A stretch of DNA of 64,000 nt from JBPEWY01 sp965224095 (GCA_965224095.1 OZ245039.1:2976001-3040000), one strand, 5' to 3'; positions 47,054 to 55,194 are shown, counted from the stretch's first letter. Numbers and translations are program-made. Notes: generated by a model from the letters alone, not told the origin.

Positions 47054-47207
47054 TATTGGCAACAAGATACATAATTAATTGCTTCGGATTTTACTCCGTC
47101 AGTTCGCCTCTAAAGAGGCCCGTATCCCTTCGGAAAATCACGTGCAAAAAACTACCGACAGTTTTATTTATTAAATTAGATGCTAAACCAAATGCAGCAA
47201 ACCCTGA
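47054..47207 (+). other. Decayed attC-like site
   Basis: It begins TATTGGCAAC, complementary to the head TTGTCAATA at 46148 (8 of 9). The middle shares ACTACCG.CAGTTTTATTTATT with the attC at 46000, but the right end (ACCCTGAATG) no longer pairs. Confidence 0.65.
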
Positions 47208-48104
47208 ATGAAACAAATGACTTTTTCGAAACTATCGAAATTATTATTTACTACTTTTTCCTTATTGATTTTTAGCAACGCTTTATTTAGCCAAAAATTA
47301 GAACCAAAAGAGAGAATACGAAATAAACCCGACCACATTATTAGTTCTAAAATAACGGGGAAAGACTATTTAATACATATGTCTTTTCCGGAAAATTATT
47401 CCATTAAAGACACATTAACTTATCCCGTTCTATATGTTTTGGACGGAAAAAGCACTTATAGATATTTCAATCCAACGTATATTGATTTTGAAAAAATCGA
47501 AGATGTTATTCTCGTTGGTATCAGTCATAGCGTAAATGGCATAGAATCCAGAATTAACAGATTTAATGACTATACACCATATCGCGATACAATAAGTGAA
47601 AGAAAGTTTGAGAAGAAATTTGGAGTTCAGGAGGGAACAATAAAAACTGGCGGATCAGCCAGGTTTTTAGAATGCCTTAAGAAAGAAATAGTACCATTTA
47701 TTGATAAACATTATAAAACAAATTCAGACAGAGGAATTTCAGGACATTCTCTTGGTGGTTTATTTACAGCATATTGTTTCTTGAATTCTAATAATTACTT
47801 TACCCGATTTGGAATAAACAGCCCTTCATTTCAACTGAATGAAGAAATATTTTTGACTCCGGCTATCACAAAGTTCACGAATAGTGAAACCTGGGAAATT
47901 GGACCGACCAAAGTATTTATTTCAACAGGAGAAAATGAAAGTCCAATGATGGTGTCTAATATGGTTAAGTTTAGTTTATATCTTAAAAAAAATAGTTATG
48001 AAAATGTGGATATGAATTGGCGAATATATAGAAATGAATCTCATACGTCAGTAATTCCGTTAAGTTTAAATGGTACGCTGACAACGTTATATGGAAAAAA
48101 ATAA
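47208..48104 (+). CDS. Exported alpha/beta-hydrolase, esterase D/enterochelin-esterase type
   Basis: A 298-residue protein with a signal peptide (ending NALFSQ). It carries PVLYVLDGKSTYRYF, ILVGISHS, and the nucleophile elbow GHSLGGLFTAYCF; a late HTSVIPLSL gives the His. It belongs to the putative esterase family (PF00756-like). The substrate is unknown; siderophore or acyl esters are possible. Confidence 0.88.
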   Translation: MKQMTFSKLSKLLFTTFSLLIFSNALFSQKLEPKERIRNKPDHIISSKITGKDYLIHMSFPENYSIKDTLTYPVLYVLDGKSTYRYFNPTYIDFEKIEDVILVGISHSVNGIESRINRFNDYTPYRDTISERKFEKKFGVQEGTIKTGGSARFLECLKKEIVPFIDKHYKTNSDRGISGHSLGGLFTAYCFLNSNNYFTRFGINSPSFQLNEEIFLTPAITKFTNSETWEIGPTKVFISTGENESPMMVSNMVKFSLYLKKNSYENVDMNWRIYRNESHTSVIPLSLNGTLTTLYGKK

Positions 48105-48113
48105 AAAAGCACA

Positions 48114-48243
48114 TAGGCACAATACAGTGTAAACACAATAACGGCTGAATTTCCTAATCGGAAATTCAGCTCGTTTTGTTAAATTAGGTAGGTGAGCGGA
48201 AAGTACTCGCTCACTTTCCCGTTACAGACGCTTACACAAACCG
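48114..48243 (+). other. attC-like site
   Basis: The 130-bp site parallels the attC at 32660 almost base for base in its middle (CAATAACGGCTGAATTTCC, GAGCGGAAAGTACTCG). L boxes GTGTAAAC / CTTACAC; it ends ACCG|TTGAGAC at 48243/48244. The R'' box (about GGCACAATAC) has no clear partner upstream. Confidence 0.75.
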
Positions 48244-48390
48244 TTGAGACACATCCAACTAAAACTTAATTTTGTTGCCAGGTACCAGACATTCCAGGGA
48301 TTTGTAAATATTACTCCAATTGAACTTCGAACCAAAACAATACGAGTTGACAATCAACAATTTGAGCGAGATAAAGGAAGCTCAATTTTC

Positions 48391-48484
48391 AAATTATTGC
48401 TAAGGAATTTAGTATCTTTTCATTCTCAAAACAGCACTGGGTTTAGCAGGGTATTGGCAATAATTACTATAATAATGAAAAATA
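48391..48484 (+). promoter_or_regulatory. Promoter-type leader, copy 2
   Basis: It holds TATCTTTT, close to the Bacteroidota -7 box TAnnTTTG, about 50 bases before the ATG at 48475. The block is about 90% like 44588-44680. Confidence 0.5.
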
Positions 48485-48906
48485 TTTGGATGTTTATTGT
48501 GCTCCTCTTAACTGTTGGATGTAACGGTACTATAGAATGTGATGAGGAGAAAATTAAAACAGAAGCGCTAATGATTGCCGAAAAATGGAATGATGCGTGG
48601 AATGGTGAAATTAATTTAGACAATATGATGAAACTTCATCATAAAGACCTTCAATATTACTGGCACGGGAAACCAATGACTTATACGGAATTTGAAGAAG
48701 TTCTTAAAAAGTATGTTATAGGAGTTGAAACGTATAACAATAAACTCTTTAATCCGGTGGTAACCGTAATTGATAAAAATAATGCCATAGTGGGCTTTCA
48801 ACTTGCGGATAACAGTAAAGAAGCGGATACTGATGAAAATGCGTTTACATTGGTCATCACCCGGGTCGGATCGGGATGGAAAATCATACATATACATGAA
48901 GGATAA
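48475..48906 (+). CDS. SnoaL/NTF2-like lipoprotein
   Basis: 143 residues from ATG 48475 (MKNIWMFIVLLLTVGC lipobox). The frame extends back to a TTG on the cassette edge, but that part is leader. ALMIAEKWNDAWNGEINLDNMM and WHGKPMTYTEFEEVLKKY plus GSGWKIIHIHEG fit an NTF2-like (SnoaL/DUF4440) cone fold. It is a paralogue of the next gene. Confidence 0.78.
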   Translation: MKNIWMFIVLLLTVGCNGTIECDEEKIKTEALMIAEKWNDAWNGEINLDNMMKLHHKDLQYYWHGKPMTYTEFEEVLKKYVIGVETYNNKLFNPVVTVIDKNNAIVGFQLADNSKEADTDENAFTLVITRVGSGWKIIHIHEG

Positions 48907-48926
48907 TAGTAACTTAAACCAATACA

Positions 48927-49400
48927 ATGTATAAATCGTTCTTAATTATAATAATGGCTACTGTGCTATTTGGTTGCTATAATGCTACGGAAGCCACGGC
49001 CTTGTCTGAAGAAAAATCTAAAATTATTGAAAAGGAAGTACTGGCATTAGCAGAAAAGTGGCTAATCTCATGGAATGGAGAAGTAGATAGTAAAAAAATG
49101 ATGTCAAATTATCATTTAGATATGAAATATATATGGCGGGGTGTGAGCCCTCCGGGGAACTATGAGACATCAAAAAAGGCTGCTGAGTCAATGCGATCTC
49201 TAAAAACAAACTATCAGCTATCTATGTACAATACTGATGTAACGGTTATTGATGGTAACAATGCGATTGTATTTTTTCACTTTAAAGATAAGAATGGGTC
49301 TCCTTATGGAAATGGAGCTGTAAGTTTGGTGATGACCAATAAGGATAAGGAATGGAAAATTATTTATGTTCACGAATCCACCATCGAACCGCTTGAGTGA
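48927..49400 (+). CDS. SnoaL/NTF2-like lipoprotein, paralogue
   Basis: 157 residues with a lipobox (ATVLFGC). It shares LALAEKWLISWNGEVDSKKMM and DKEWKIIYVHES with the gene just upstream, so the two arose by duplication inside one cassette. Probably a membrane-tethered small-ligand binder. Confidence 0.78.
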   Translation: MYKSFLIIIMATVLFGCYNATEATALSEEKSKIIEKEVLALAEKWLISWNGEVDSKKMMSNYHLDMKYIWRGVSPPGNYETSKKAAESMRSLKTNYQLSMYNTDVTVIDGNNAIVFFHFKDKNGSPYGNGAVSLVMTNKDKEWKIIYVHESTIEPLE

Positions 49401-49437
49401 TTAGATCGTATTTAAAATACTGGAAAACGATGCAAAA

Positions 49438-49581
49438 ATGAATAACTCATACTTATTTACCGAAAGCAACAGTTTAAAACGTTGGTGGCTCAAAACGCTT
49501 GGATTTTATCAGAGCGACCTAATTAAGAAAATACCAAAAAAGTATTTTTACGAAATTTGTCCACCACCGCCTTTTAAATAA
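49438..49581 (+). CDS. Small ORF, 47 residues
   Basis: An ATG frame reading MNNSYLFTESNSLKRWWL... to CPPPPFK. It is soluble and basic, with no recognised family. It could be a real small cassette gene or chance; it lies between the paralogue pair and the next attC. Confidence 0.35.
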   Translation: MNNSYLFTESNSLKRWWLKTLGFYQSDLIKKIPKKYFYEICPPPPFK

Positions 49582-49608
49582 TATTAGCAATATGAACCGA
49601 ATAAGAAT

Positions 49609-49766
49609 GTATCACAAACACGGGCTATAAGTAATTGCTTGTCTATCTAGTTCTGAGAATTTATAAGAATTTTTAGTTTGGTGTATACTTGCAATCCCTC
49701 CGAAAGTGCCGTTCGGTACGGGCGGGAGTTAAGTGCTAACCCATGCTACTACTTATAGCCGAAACG
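49609..49766 (+). other. attC-like site
   Basis: It starts GTATCACAAAC; L boxes GGCTATAAGTA and TACTTATAGCC pair perfectly over 11 bases. It is longer than most (158 bp) because of extra sequence in the loop. It ends ACG|TTCTACG at 49766/49767. Confidence 0.78.
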
Positions 49767-49872
49767 TTCTACGAAATTTAAAAAACAAACTTTGTAACAA
49801 AACGAGAAAGTTTCCTACTTATGAATTGAACATAAAATTTTTAAAAAATTAAATTATTGAAATTTTAATAAC

Positions 49873-50022
49873 ATGAAGGATACAAGTAGCACAAAAAAAA
49901 CAACTCTTTGGCTTATCATTGGATTAATAATAGCAGGGCTATTTTGGTTTTTCTTCACAGAAGGAGTTAATGATGCCAGAGAAAAGGATAATGTAAAGGT
50001 TGAAAAAATAATAGCTGAGTAG
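49873..50022 (+). CDS. Small single-pass membrane protein
   Basis: 49 residues: a short polar start (MKDTSSTKKTT), one membrane helix (LWLIIGLIIAGLFWFFF), then a charged tail. It is the only candidate gene of the cassette 49767-50378. Membrane mini-proteins like this can be toxins or regulators; nothing proves it. Confidence 0.55.
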   Translation: MKDTSSTKKTTLWLIIGLIIAGLFWFFFTEGVNDAREKDNVKVEKIIAE

Positions 50023-50100
50023 TATATTAACTTCAGAACGATTGAAATTCCTCCTTCCGAATTAAAATACTGAATAAAAATTAATTTGGAATAAAAACTG

Positions 50101-50378
50101 TGCGGAACACCGTGCATTCATTACTAGTACTCGGCTACTAACAAAAATCCGCAAGGATTTCCTATTTGGTTTGTATTTGTTAGATTAGCCGCTAAACCAA
50201 AATCACCAAATCCCTGACCCGCTTACGCTAAGATTTGCAGCCTTGCCTGCAGTATGTGTTGAACCAACGAACACCATCATCACCTAAATGTAGCTTTGGT
50301 AACGTTCACCCGCAATTCGCTTTTTTTAAATAAATTTACAAAAACGAACCGCTGAACGTCAACTACGTTAAGCTCCCG
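50101..50378 (+). other. Hybrid attC: normal left part joined to 281-type right part
   Basis: It begins TGCGGAACACCGTGC as a usual R''-L'' start. From 50191 (GCTAAACCAAAATCAC) it follows the gene-less cassette to its end with some changes (AAGCTCCCG for TTAGCCCTCCCG). The final crossover is CCCG|TTACCC. Confidence 0.75.
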
Positions 50379-50404
50379 TTACCCAACATTTAAAGCAACC
50401 GAAA

Positions 50405-50623
50405 TTGGGATTTAAAATTGGACTTACATTATTTATGATTTTCGGATTTTTCTTTTTTAGAAAAGTCGGACCAATTCTAACTGGAAGATTAAAAGACTTT
50501 CATGTCAGAAACAAAACAGGATTGGTTGAAAAGGCACCAATTATTTTTAACATAGCATCAATAATGTGTCTAATCTACATAGTTATGATTTGGACTGGGT
50601 TTGTAACTATACCGAATGAATAA
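50405..50623 (+). CDS. Cassette-encoded small membrane protein
   Basis: 72 residues from a TTG start (26 bases from the cassette edge), with two membrane helices (3-19 and 46-66). Its stop overlaps the next start (TAATG). Family unknown; coupled to the DUF2199 gene. Confidence 0.65.
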   Translation: MGFKIGLTLFMIFGFFFFRKVGPILTGRLKDFHVRNKTGLVEKAPIIFNIASIMCLIYIVMIWTGFVTIPNE

Positions 50624-51159
50624 TGTTCTGGAAAAAGAAGAAAAATAAGCCAACGGAATTTAAATGCTTTGAATGTGGACAAGTCCATTCGGATTGGCCA
50701 GCTTTGGCTTTTAAATCGCCAGCAAATTATGATTTCCTTTCTGACCAAGGAAAGTCCGAACTTGGGACATTGGACTCTGACTTTTGCGAAATTCATTACG
50801 AAGACCAAATCGACCGATTTATAAGAGTAACTCTGACTCAAAAAGTGATTGATACTTGCGAAAACTTGGATTATGGACTTTGGGTTTCGTTAAGCGAGAA
50901 AAGCTATTCAGATTATAAAGCAAATTTTGACAAAGAAAACCACGAAACTGGGTATTTTGGTTGGCTTTGTAGCAATATTCCTGAATACAGCGACACTATG
51001 TCAATTCCTTGTGATGTAATGACCAAAAAAGGAAATAGTAGACCTGAAATTTTTCCTCATAAAGATTTTGAACATCCATTCGTTAAAGATTACTACGATG
51101 GAATCACAAAAGCAGAAGCGGAAAAAAGAATAAATGAAATGATAAAAAACGTTGGGTAA
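50623..51159 (+). CDS. DUF2199 family protein
   Basis: 178 residues: an N-terminal CFECGQVHSDWPALAFKSP block, then FCEIHYEDQIDRFIRV and a late FPHKDFEHPFVKDYYDGI. These match DUF2199, whose function is unknown but which has a CxxC zinc-like start. Its stop TAA is the end of the R'' box of the attC (GTTGGGTAAC). Confidence 0.88.
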   Translation: MFWKKKKNKPTEFKCFECGQVHSDWPALAFKSPANYDFLSDQGKSELGTLDSDFCEIHYEDQIDRFIRVTLTQKVIDTCENLDYGLWVSLSEKSYSDYKANFDKENHETGYFGWLCSNIPEYSDTMSIPCDVMTKKGNSRPEIFPHKDFEHPFVKDYYDGITKAEAEKRINEMIKNVG

Positions 51160-51282
51160 CAACGGCTATAGTTCATTACGGCTGAAATTCCTAATCGGAA
51201 TTTCAAGCCTTTTTGCTAAATTTATGGTTACGGCGGAATGATACTCGCGTACCATTCCGTAACGAAACAATAGCCAAAACCG
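51151..51282 (+). other. attC-like site
   Basis: The 132-bp element starts GTTGGGTAAC, the exact complement of the head TTACCCAAC at 50379. L boxes GGCTATAGTT / AATAGCC; inner hairpins GAAATTCC/GGAATTTC and ACGGCGGAATG/CATTCCGT. It ends ACCG|TTGTG. Confidence 0.87.
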
Positions 51283-51311
51283 TTGTGTACAAGTTTAAAA
51301 GTGAATATTTA

Positions 51312-51677
51312 ATGATCACTATTGACTCAAACAAAAAAAGACACTTTTTGGTAACTTTACTATTAGCTACTTTTTTTATTACTGATTCTTATCATTTGAA
51401 AACTGTATTAATTGACCCTGAATTCAGCAATTTGGAACCACGGAATTTCCTCTTTGGAATGTTATCTGTAGCCGATATAGTTTTTATCTTATCACTTTTC
51501 TATTGGAAAAAATGGGGTTTTTGGGGAATTGTATTCACAAGTCTTGTTACTCTTTCTATAAATATTTATGATGGAGTTGGAGTTCTTTCTCTAATTGGAC
51601 TTCTGGGTACTTTGTTTCTCTTCTTGGTGTTACAACTCAAAAGAGACGGAATGAAAGGCTGGAATAATTTGGAATAA
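51312..51677 (+). CDS. Cassette-encoded four-helix membrane protein
   Basis: 121 residues from the ATG 29 bases after the cassette head; upstream frame is attC. Four hydrophobic helices with short loops and a KKHFLVT-like basic start (KKRHFLVTLL). Family not recognised. Confidence 0.7.
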   Translation: MITIDSNKKRHFLVTLLLATFFITDSYHLKTVLIDPEFSNLEPRNFLFGMLSVADIVFILSLFYWKKWGFWGIVFTSLVTLSINIYDGVGVLSLIGLLGTLFLFLVLQLKRDGMKGWNNLE

Positions 51678-51683
51678 AACCAA

Positions 51684-51812
51684 CACACAACACCGTGTAT
51701 AGCTCATTACTTCGGGTTTTCCTTTTGGAAAATTCCACATAAATACCGGTGGTTTTATTAATTTAATAGTTAAATGAAATGCCATAATTAGCTAAAATTA
51801 AAACGAAACTAA
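51684..51812 (+). other. Truncated attC-like site
   Basis: CACACAAC followed by CGTGTATAGCTCATTAC starts like an attC, but no matching L'-R' half exists before the next gene. It marks the decayed end of the middle cassettes. Confidence 0.55.
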
Positions 51813-52352
51813 ATGAACAAACAGATTACCTTATTTTTAACTTTTATTTTACTGGCAGGTTGTGGAGTATCGATCAAATCTGTGGTAGACAAAGCTGCTA
51901 TTAAGGAACCCTATGTAAATCCGCTTATAGTAATTCCTTATGTAAAATATAATACAAAGAATTTTTCTGAAAAATTAAAGGAAAAATTAATTGTAGAATT
52001 TAATAATGAAAATAGGAAAGTTGAGTTTCTACTTATTGAACAAAGACCTGAAAAACTGGCACTGAACCAAAGTGATTATATGAACTCGAGAATTGATGAT
52101 GCGGTTCAAGCCGACCAAAAAGATATTGTCCTTGTTTTTAAGCCTACAAATTTATCATACTATAATGGAGGGCTTCAATCGGCTACCTATGAACTGACGG
52201 GAATTGATGTTGCCACAAAAAAAGAGGTTTGGAAAGCCACATTTAATTCAAGTAGCTCATTTGGTCCCGCTTTATTCGCTGAAAAATCAGCTAAAACCAT
52301 TTTTCAAAAGTTAAAAACAGATAAAGTAATACAGGATAACTTAGACCGGTAA
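51813..52352 (+). CDS. Hypothetical lipoprotein
   Basis: 179 residues with a lipobox (FILLAGC). The mature part has DIVLVFKPTNLSYYNGGLQSATYEL and ATKKEVWKATF, a pattern of periplasmic LPS-assembly-like or curli-like lipoproteins, but I cannot name a family. A strong terminator follows. Confidence 0.75.
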   Translation: MNKQITLFLTFILLAGCGVSIKSVVDKAAIKEPYVNPLIVIPYVKYNTKNFSEKLKEKLIVEFNNENRKVEFLLIEQRPEKLALNQSDYMNSRIDDAVQADQKDIVLVFKPTNLSYYNGGLQSATYELTGIDVATKKEVWKATFNSSSSFGPALFAEKSAKTIFQKLKTDKVIQDNLDR

Positions 52353-52377
52353 AGAACCGGTTTTTCCTCTTTCTCTA

Positions 52378-52410
52378 ATAAAAAAGCCGAGACATACATC
52401 TCGGCTTTTT
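52378..52410. terminator. Intrinsic terminator
   Basis: Stem AAAGCCGAGA / TCTCGGCTTT with loop CATACA and a T-run, between the lipoprotein gene and the tRNA fragment. Confidence 0.85.
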
Positions 52411-52412
52411 CG

Positions 52413-52472
52413 TACTCGGGGCGGGACTTGAACCCGCACGGGCATTACTGCCCATTGGATTTTAAGTCCAAC
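52413..52472 (-). tRNA. 3' fragment of tRNA-Leu(UAA), integration scar
   Basis: On the minus strand the anticodon stem-loop (TTGGACTTAAAATCCAA), variable arm, T-arm with TTCAAGT, and 3' acceptor CCCGAGTA are intact. The D-arm and 5' acceptor half are absent. That is the usual leftover when an integrase crosses over in the anticodon arm. An integrase gene starts 155 bases away. Confidence 0.85.
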
Positions 52473-52500
52473 GTGTTTGATGTCATTTTTATTCTTTCTA

Positions 52501-52524
52501 TTTGATAATCAATTGATTATCAAA
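52501..52524. promoter_or_regulatory. 24-bp perfect palindrome upstream of the integrase
   Basis: TTTGATAATC, AATT, then GATTATCAAA form a perfect inverted repeat, between the tRNA fragment and the integrase start. It could be an operator, an arm site or a core-type recombination site. Confidence 0.6.
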
Positions 52525-52627
52525 ATTTTAATTTTTATTGAAATCATTTAATTGTAAGTAAATTCAATAAATGTTGTATCTATGTTGTACCAAAAATACG
52601 TATCTTTGAGTATAGTTATTTTAAATT

Positions 52628-53842
52628 ATGGCTTCGAATGCACAAATAACACTTCGTAAAAAACCTAATAGAAAAGGAGAATATCCTTTGGTTGTTCGTG
52701 TAACTAAAAATCGAAGATCAAATTATATTTATACAGGACAGTATATTCAGTTGAAGTTTTGGGATGAAAATAACAGATCCGTACGTAAATCCCATCCCGA
52801 CGCAATTTATCTTAACAATCTTTTATCTTCAAAATTATCTGAAGCCAACAAGGTGTTATTAACTTTACAATCAGATCGTAAAGATGTATCCTCCCGTCAA
52901 ATCAAGAAAGAAATCAATAATGCATTAGAAAATGTTACGTTTAATGACATGGCAGCTAATTATTTAAAGGAGTTACAGCGATCAGGTAAATTAACCCGAT
53001 TAGCTTCGGACAGAGTTCGGGTGAATCATGTTCTCACTTTTTTTGGTAATAAGGATCTTAAATTTCAGGAGATTGATGAATTTTTCCTAAGAAGATTTAT
53101 GGAGTATTTAAAAGTTGAGAGAGGCTTGTCGGAACGTTCCGTAGTTAATAATCTTATAGTGATTCGCACCTTATTTAACAGAGCCATAAGATCTGGTTTA
53201 GTTGATAGAAAGCTTTACCCTTTTGGAAGGGGTAGGATACAGATCAAATTCCCTGAAACAGAAAAGGTAGGTTTAAATATTTCGGAAGTTCGTGCTTTGG
53301 AAGGCCTGACTGATCTTTCAAAAATGGAGAATCATGTCCGAAATGTATGGCTTTTTAGTTTTTATCTAGCAGGGATCAGGGTAGCGGATTTACTAAAAAT
53401 AAAATGGAGCGATATTTATGATGGACGACTTCATTATAGAATGGGGAAAAATGCTAAGTTGGTATCACTACAGTTACCAGAAAAGATATATCCAATTTTG
53501 AAGCATTATCGATCTGTTCAAAATGGTAAAAGCGATTATGTTTTTCCCGAATTAAAGAAAGCTGACGATACCAATGTTAAAGATATTTATACCAAAACTA
53601 AAACTGCCACTAAGAAATTTAATAAATATTTAGGTATCCTAGCGGAAAAAGCGGAGATAAAAAAAAAGCTAACAATGCATATTGCCCGTCATAGTTTTGG
53701 GAATATCGCTGGAGATAAAATATCTGTTCAAATGTTACAAAAATTGTATCGGCATTCTTCTATAACTACTACGATGATGTATCAATCTAATTTTGTGAGT
53801 AAAGAAGCCGATAAGGCTTTGGAGAGGGTGGTAGGGTTTTAG
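52628..53842 (+). CDS. Tyrosine integrase, Bacteroidota phage/ICE type
   Basis: A 404-residue integrase: an N-terminal arm-binding domain (about 5-90; ITLRKKPNRKGEYPLVVRV), a SAM-like core-binding domain (105-195), and a catalytic domain with Arg251, His351 and Arg354 (HIARHSFGN), His376 (LYRHSSITTTMMY) and nucleophile Tyr385. It is the type found on conjugative transposons and phages of Bacteroidota. With the tRNA-Leu fragment beside it, it probably integrated an element here; the other end is not in view. Confidence 0.92.
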   Translation: MASNAQITLRKKPNRKGEYPLVVRVTKNRRSNYIYTGQYIQLKFWDENNRSVRKSHPDAIYLNNLLSSKLSEANKVLLTLQSDRKDVSSRQIKKEINNALENVTFNDMAANYLKELQRSGKLTRLASDRVRVNHVLTFFGNKDLKFQEIDEFFLRRFMEYLKVERGLSERSVVNNLIVIRTLFNRAIRSGLVDRKLYPFGRGRIQIKFPETEKVGLNISEVRALEGLTDLSKMENHVRNVWLFSFYLAGIRVADLLKIKWSDIYDGRLHYRMGKNAKLVSLQLPEKIYPILKHYRSVQNGKSDYVFPELKKADDTNVKDIYTKTKTATKKFNKYLGILAEKAEIKKKLTMHIARHSFGNIAGDKISVQMLQKLYRHSSITTTMMYQSNFVSKEADKALERVVGF

Positions 53843-53977
53843 ACATGCAATTAGAATTGGATAATTTCAAGTTTGTGATATAAACTGCCTACAGTTATAG
53901 GATGGAGTTAATTAATTATTAGGTGACTAATAAATTTAGTGTCTAGTAAAAATCCTTAGGATTGAATATTTAAGGTA

Positions 53978-55117
53978 ATGGAAAAAACTATTGTTACATT
54001 TTCGAGGGCTAAATATAAAGACCAAGAGATTTTACTTCTGGGTTTTAAATATGACTTTGAACTTAAAGAGTATTTAAAGAAATTTGATGGGGTACAATGG
54101 AGTCGATCTTTGAAAAGTTTTTATGTTCCTTTCTCTTCAAAAATTAAGAATAATTTGTTTCATTATTTACAGGAGAAAAATTATTTCATAGATTATTCAG
54201 CATTAATGATAAATAGAAATTCTTCGCAAAAAGACATTGTTGAAAAAAAGGAAGTGCTTCCAAAGCTAATAAGAAATGATATATTGAGGGAGATTAATAG
54301 TTTTAAAAAATGGATGGTTCAAAAAAGATATAGCCAGAATACTATTAAGACTTATGAAAGTATGCTTCTTTCTTTTTTTCGATTTCACCATCCAAAAACT
54401 ATGATGCAAATCACGGAGAAAGAAGTTTTAAACTTTAATTATAATTATATTATTGCTAACAATTTTTCTCATACCTATCAAAATCAAGTTATTAATGCTC
54501 TTAAATTATTTTATACAAGAAATGGTAGGTTCCATATTATTCCTGAAAAATTTGAAAGACCAAAAAAGAAGATAAAATTACCAGAAGTATTGAGCATAGA
54601 GGAGGTAAAATTAATACTTGTTAATACCAATAATATTAAGCACCAAACTTTACTTAGTTTTATTTACTCTTGTGGACTACGCATAGGTGAAACCCTGAAC
54701 ACTAAATTGGTTGATCTTGATTTGCAAAGACAATTCGTTCATATAAAGTCTGGAAAGGGTAGAAAAGATAGATATGTTCCTGTTCCGTTTAATATGTGTA
54801 GGCTTTTAAGGAAGTATATTATATCGCAGAAGCCCAAGTATTTTTTATTTGAGGGGAGAAATAATGGAAAATACTCTCCTGTTAGTGCAAGACAGGTTCT
54901 TAAAAGATCATTATTAAAGTCTGAAATAAAGAAATCCGTAACTTTACATACTTTAAGACACAGCTATGCTACGCATTTACTTGAAAAAGGTACTGATATA
55001 AGATATATTCAAGAGTTATTAGGGCATAATGACCCAAAGACTACCATGATTTATACTCATGTTAGTAGCTCTAGTTTGGATAAAATAAAGAATCCGTTTG
55101 ATGAATTCGAAATTTAA
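53978..55117 (+). CDS. XerC/IntI-like tyrosine recombinase at the head of the right cassette array
   Basis: 379 residues. N-terminal about 75 residues resemble a HARP-like module (GVQWSRSLKSFYVPFS), then a SAM-like core-binding domain (100-190). The catalytic part has Arg235 (SCGLRIGETL), Lys260 (SGKGRKDRYV), His324/Arg327 (LHTLRHSYATHLL), His350 (LLGHNDPKTTMIYTHV) and Tyr359. The TTMIYTHV...NPFDEF end is very like integron integrases, but the extra loop that marks IntI between Lys260 and His324 is not evident (only about 63 residues there). The putative attI starts 22 bases after its stop, and cassettes run on in the same direction. It is the likely cassette recombinase. Confidence 0.9.
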   Translation: MEKTIVTFSRAKYKDQEILLLGFKYDFELKEYLKKFDGVQWSRSLKSFYVPFSSKIKNNLFHYLQEKNYFIDYSALMINRNSSQKDIVEKKEVLPKLIRNDILREINSFKKWMVQKRYSQNTIKTYESMLLSFFRFHHPKTMMQITEKEVLNFNYNYIIANNFSHTYQNQVINALKLFYTRNGRFHIIPEKFERPKKKIKLPEVLSIEEVKLILVNTNNIKHQTLLSFIYSCGLRIGETLNTKLVDLDLQRQFVHIKSGKGRKDRYVPVPFNMCRLLRKYIISQKPKYFLFEGRNNGKYSPVSARQVLKRSLLKSEIKKSVTLHTLRHSYATHLLEKGTDIRYIQELLGHNDPKTTMIYTHVSSSSLDKIKNPFDEFEI

Positions 55118-55139
55118 AATAAACATTATTATTAATAAT

Positions 55140-55194
55140 CGATTTTACCTGATTTAAGAGGTATAAACGTGTATTTTACATTGATATAAACAAG
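55140..55194 (+). other. Putative attI-like site of the right array
   Basis: 55 bp matching 30768-30822 (about 49 of 55). It follows the intact recombinase and ends ACAAG|ATGG, where the first cassette begins. GTATTTTACATTG might act as a weak -7 region, but this is unproven. Confidence 0.82.

Noticed and set aside
48244..48474. Long N-terminus of the lipoprotein at 48475
   Set aside because: It starts at a TTG on the cassette edge and contains the promoter-type repeat; the lipobox signal begins at 48475.
52413..52472. A complete tRNA-Leu gene
   Set aside because: The 5' acceptor strand and D-arm are absent on either side, so it is only the 3' part.
53978..55117. Housekeeping XerC or XerD
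   Set aside because: It has an extra N-terminal module, sits next to a cassette array and has a dead homologue at the head of the other array; a dif-specific Xer would not need this. It is not fully excluded.
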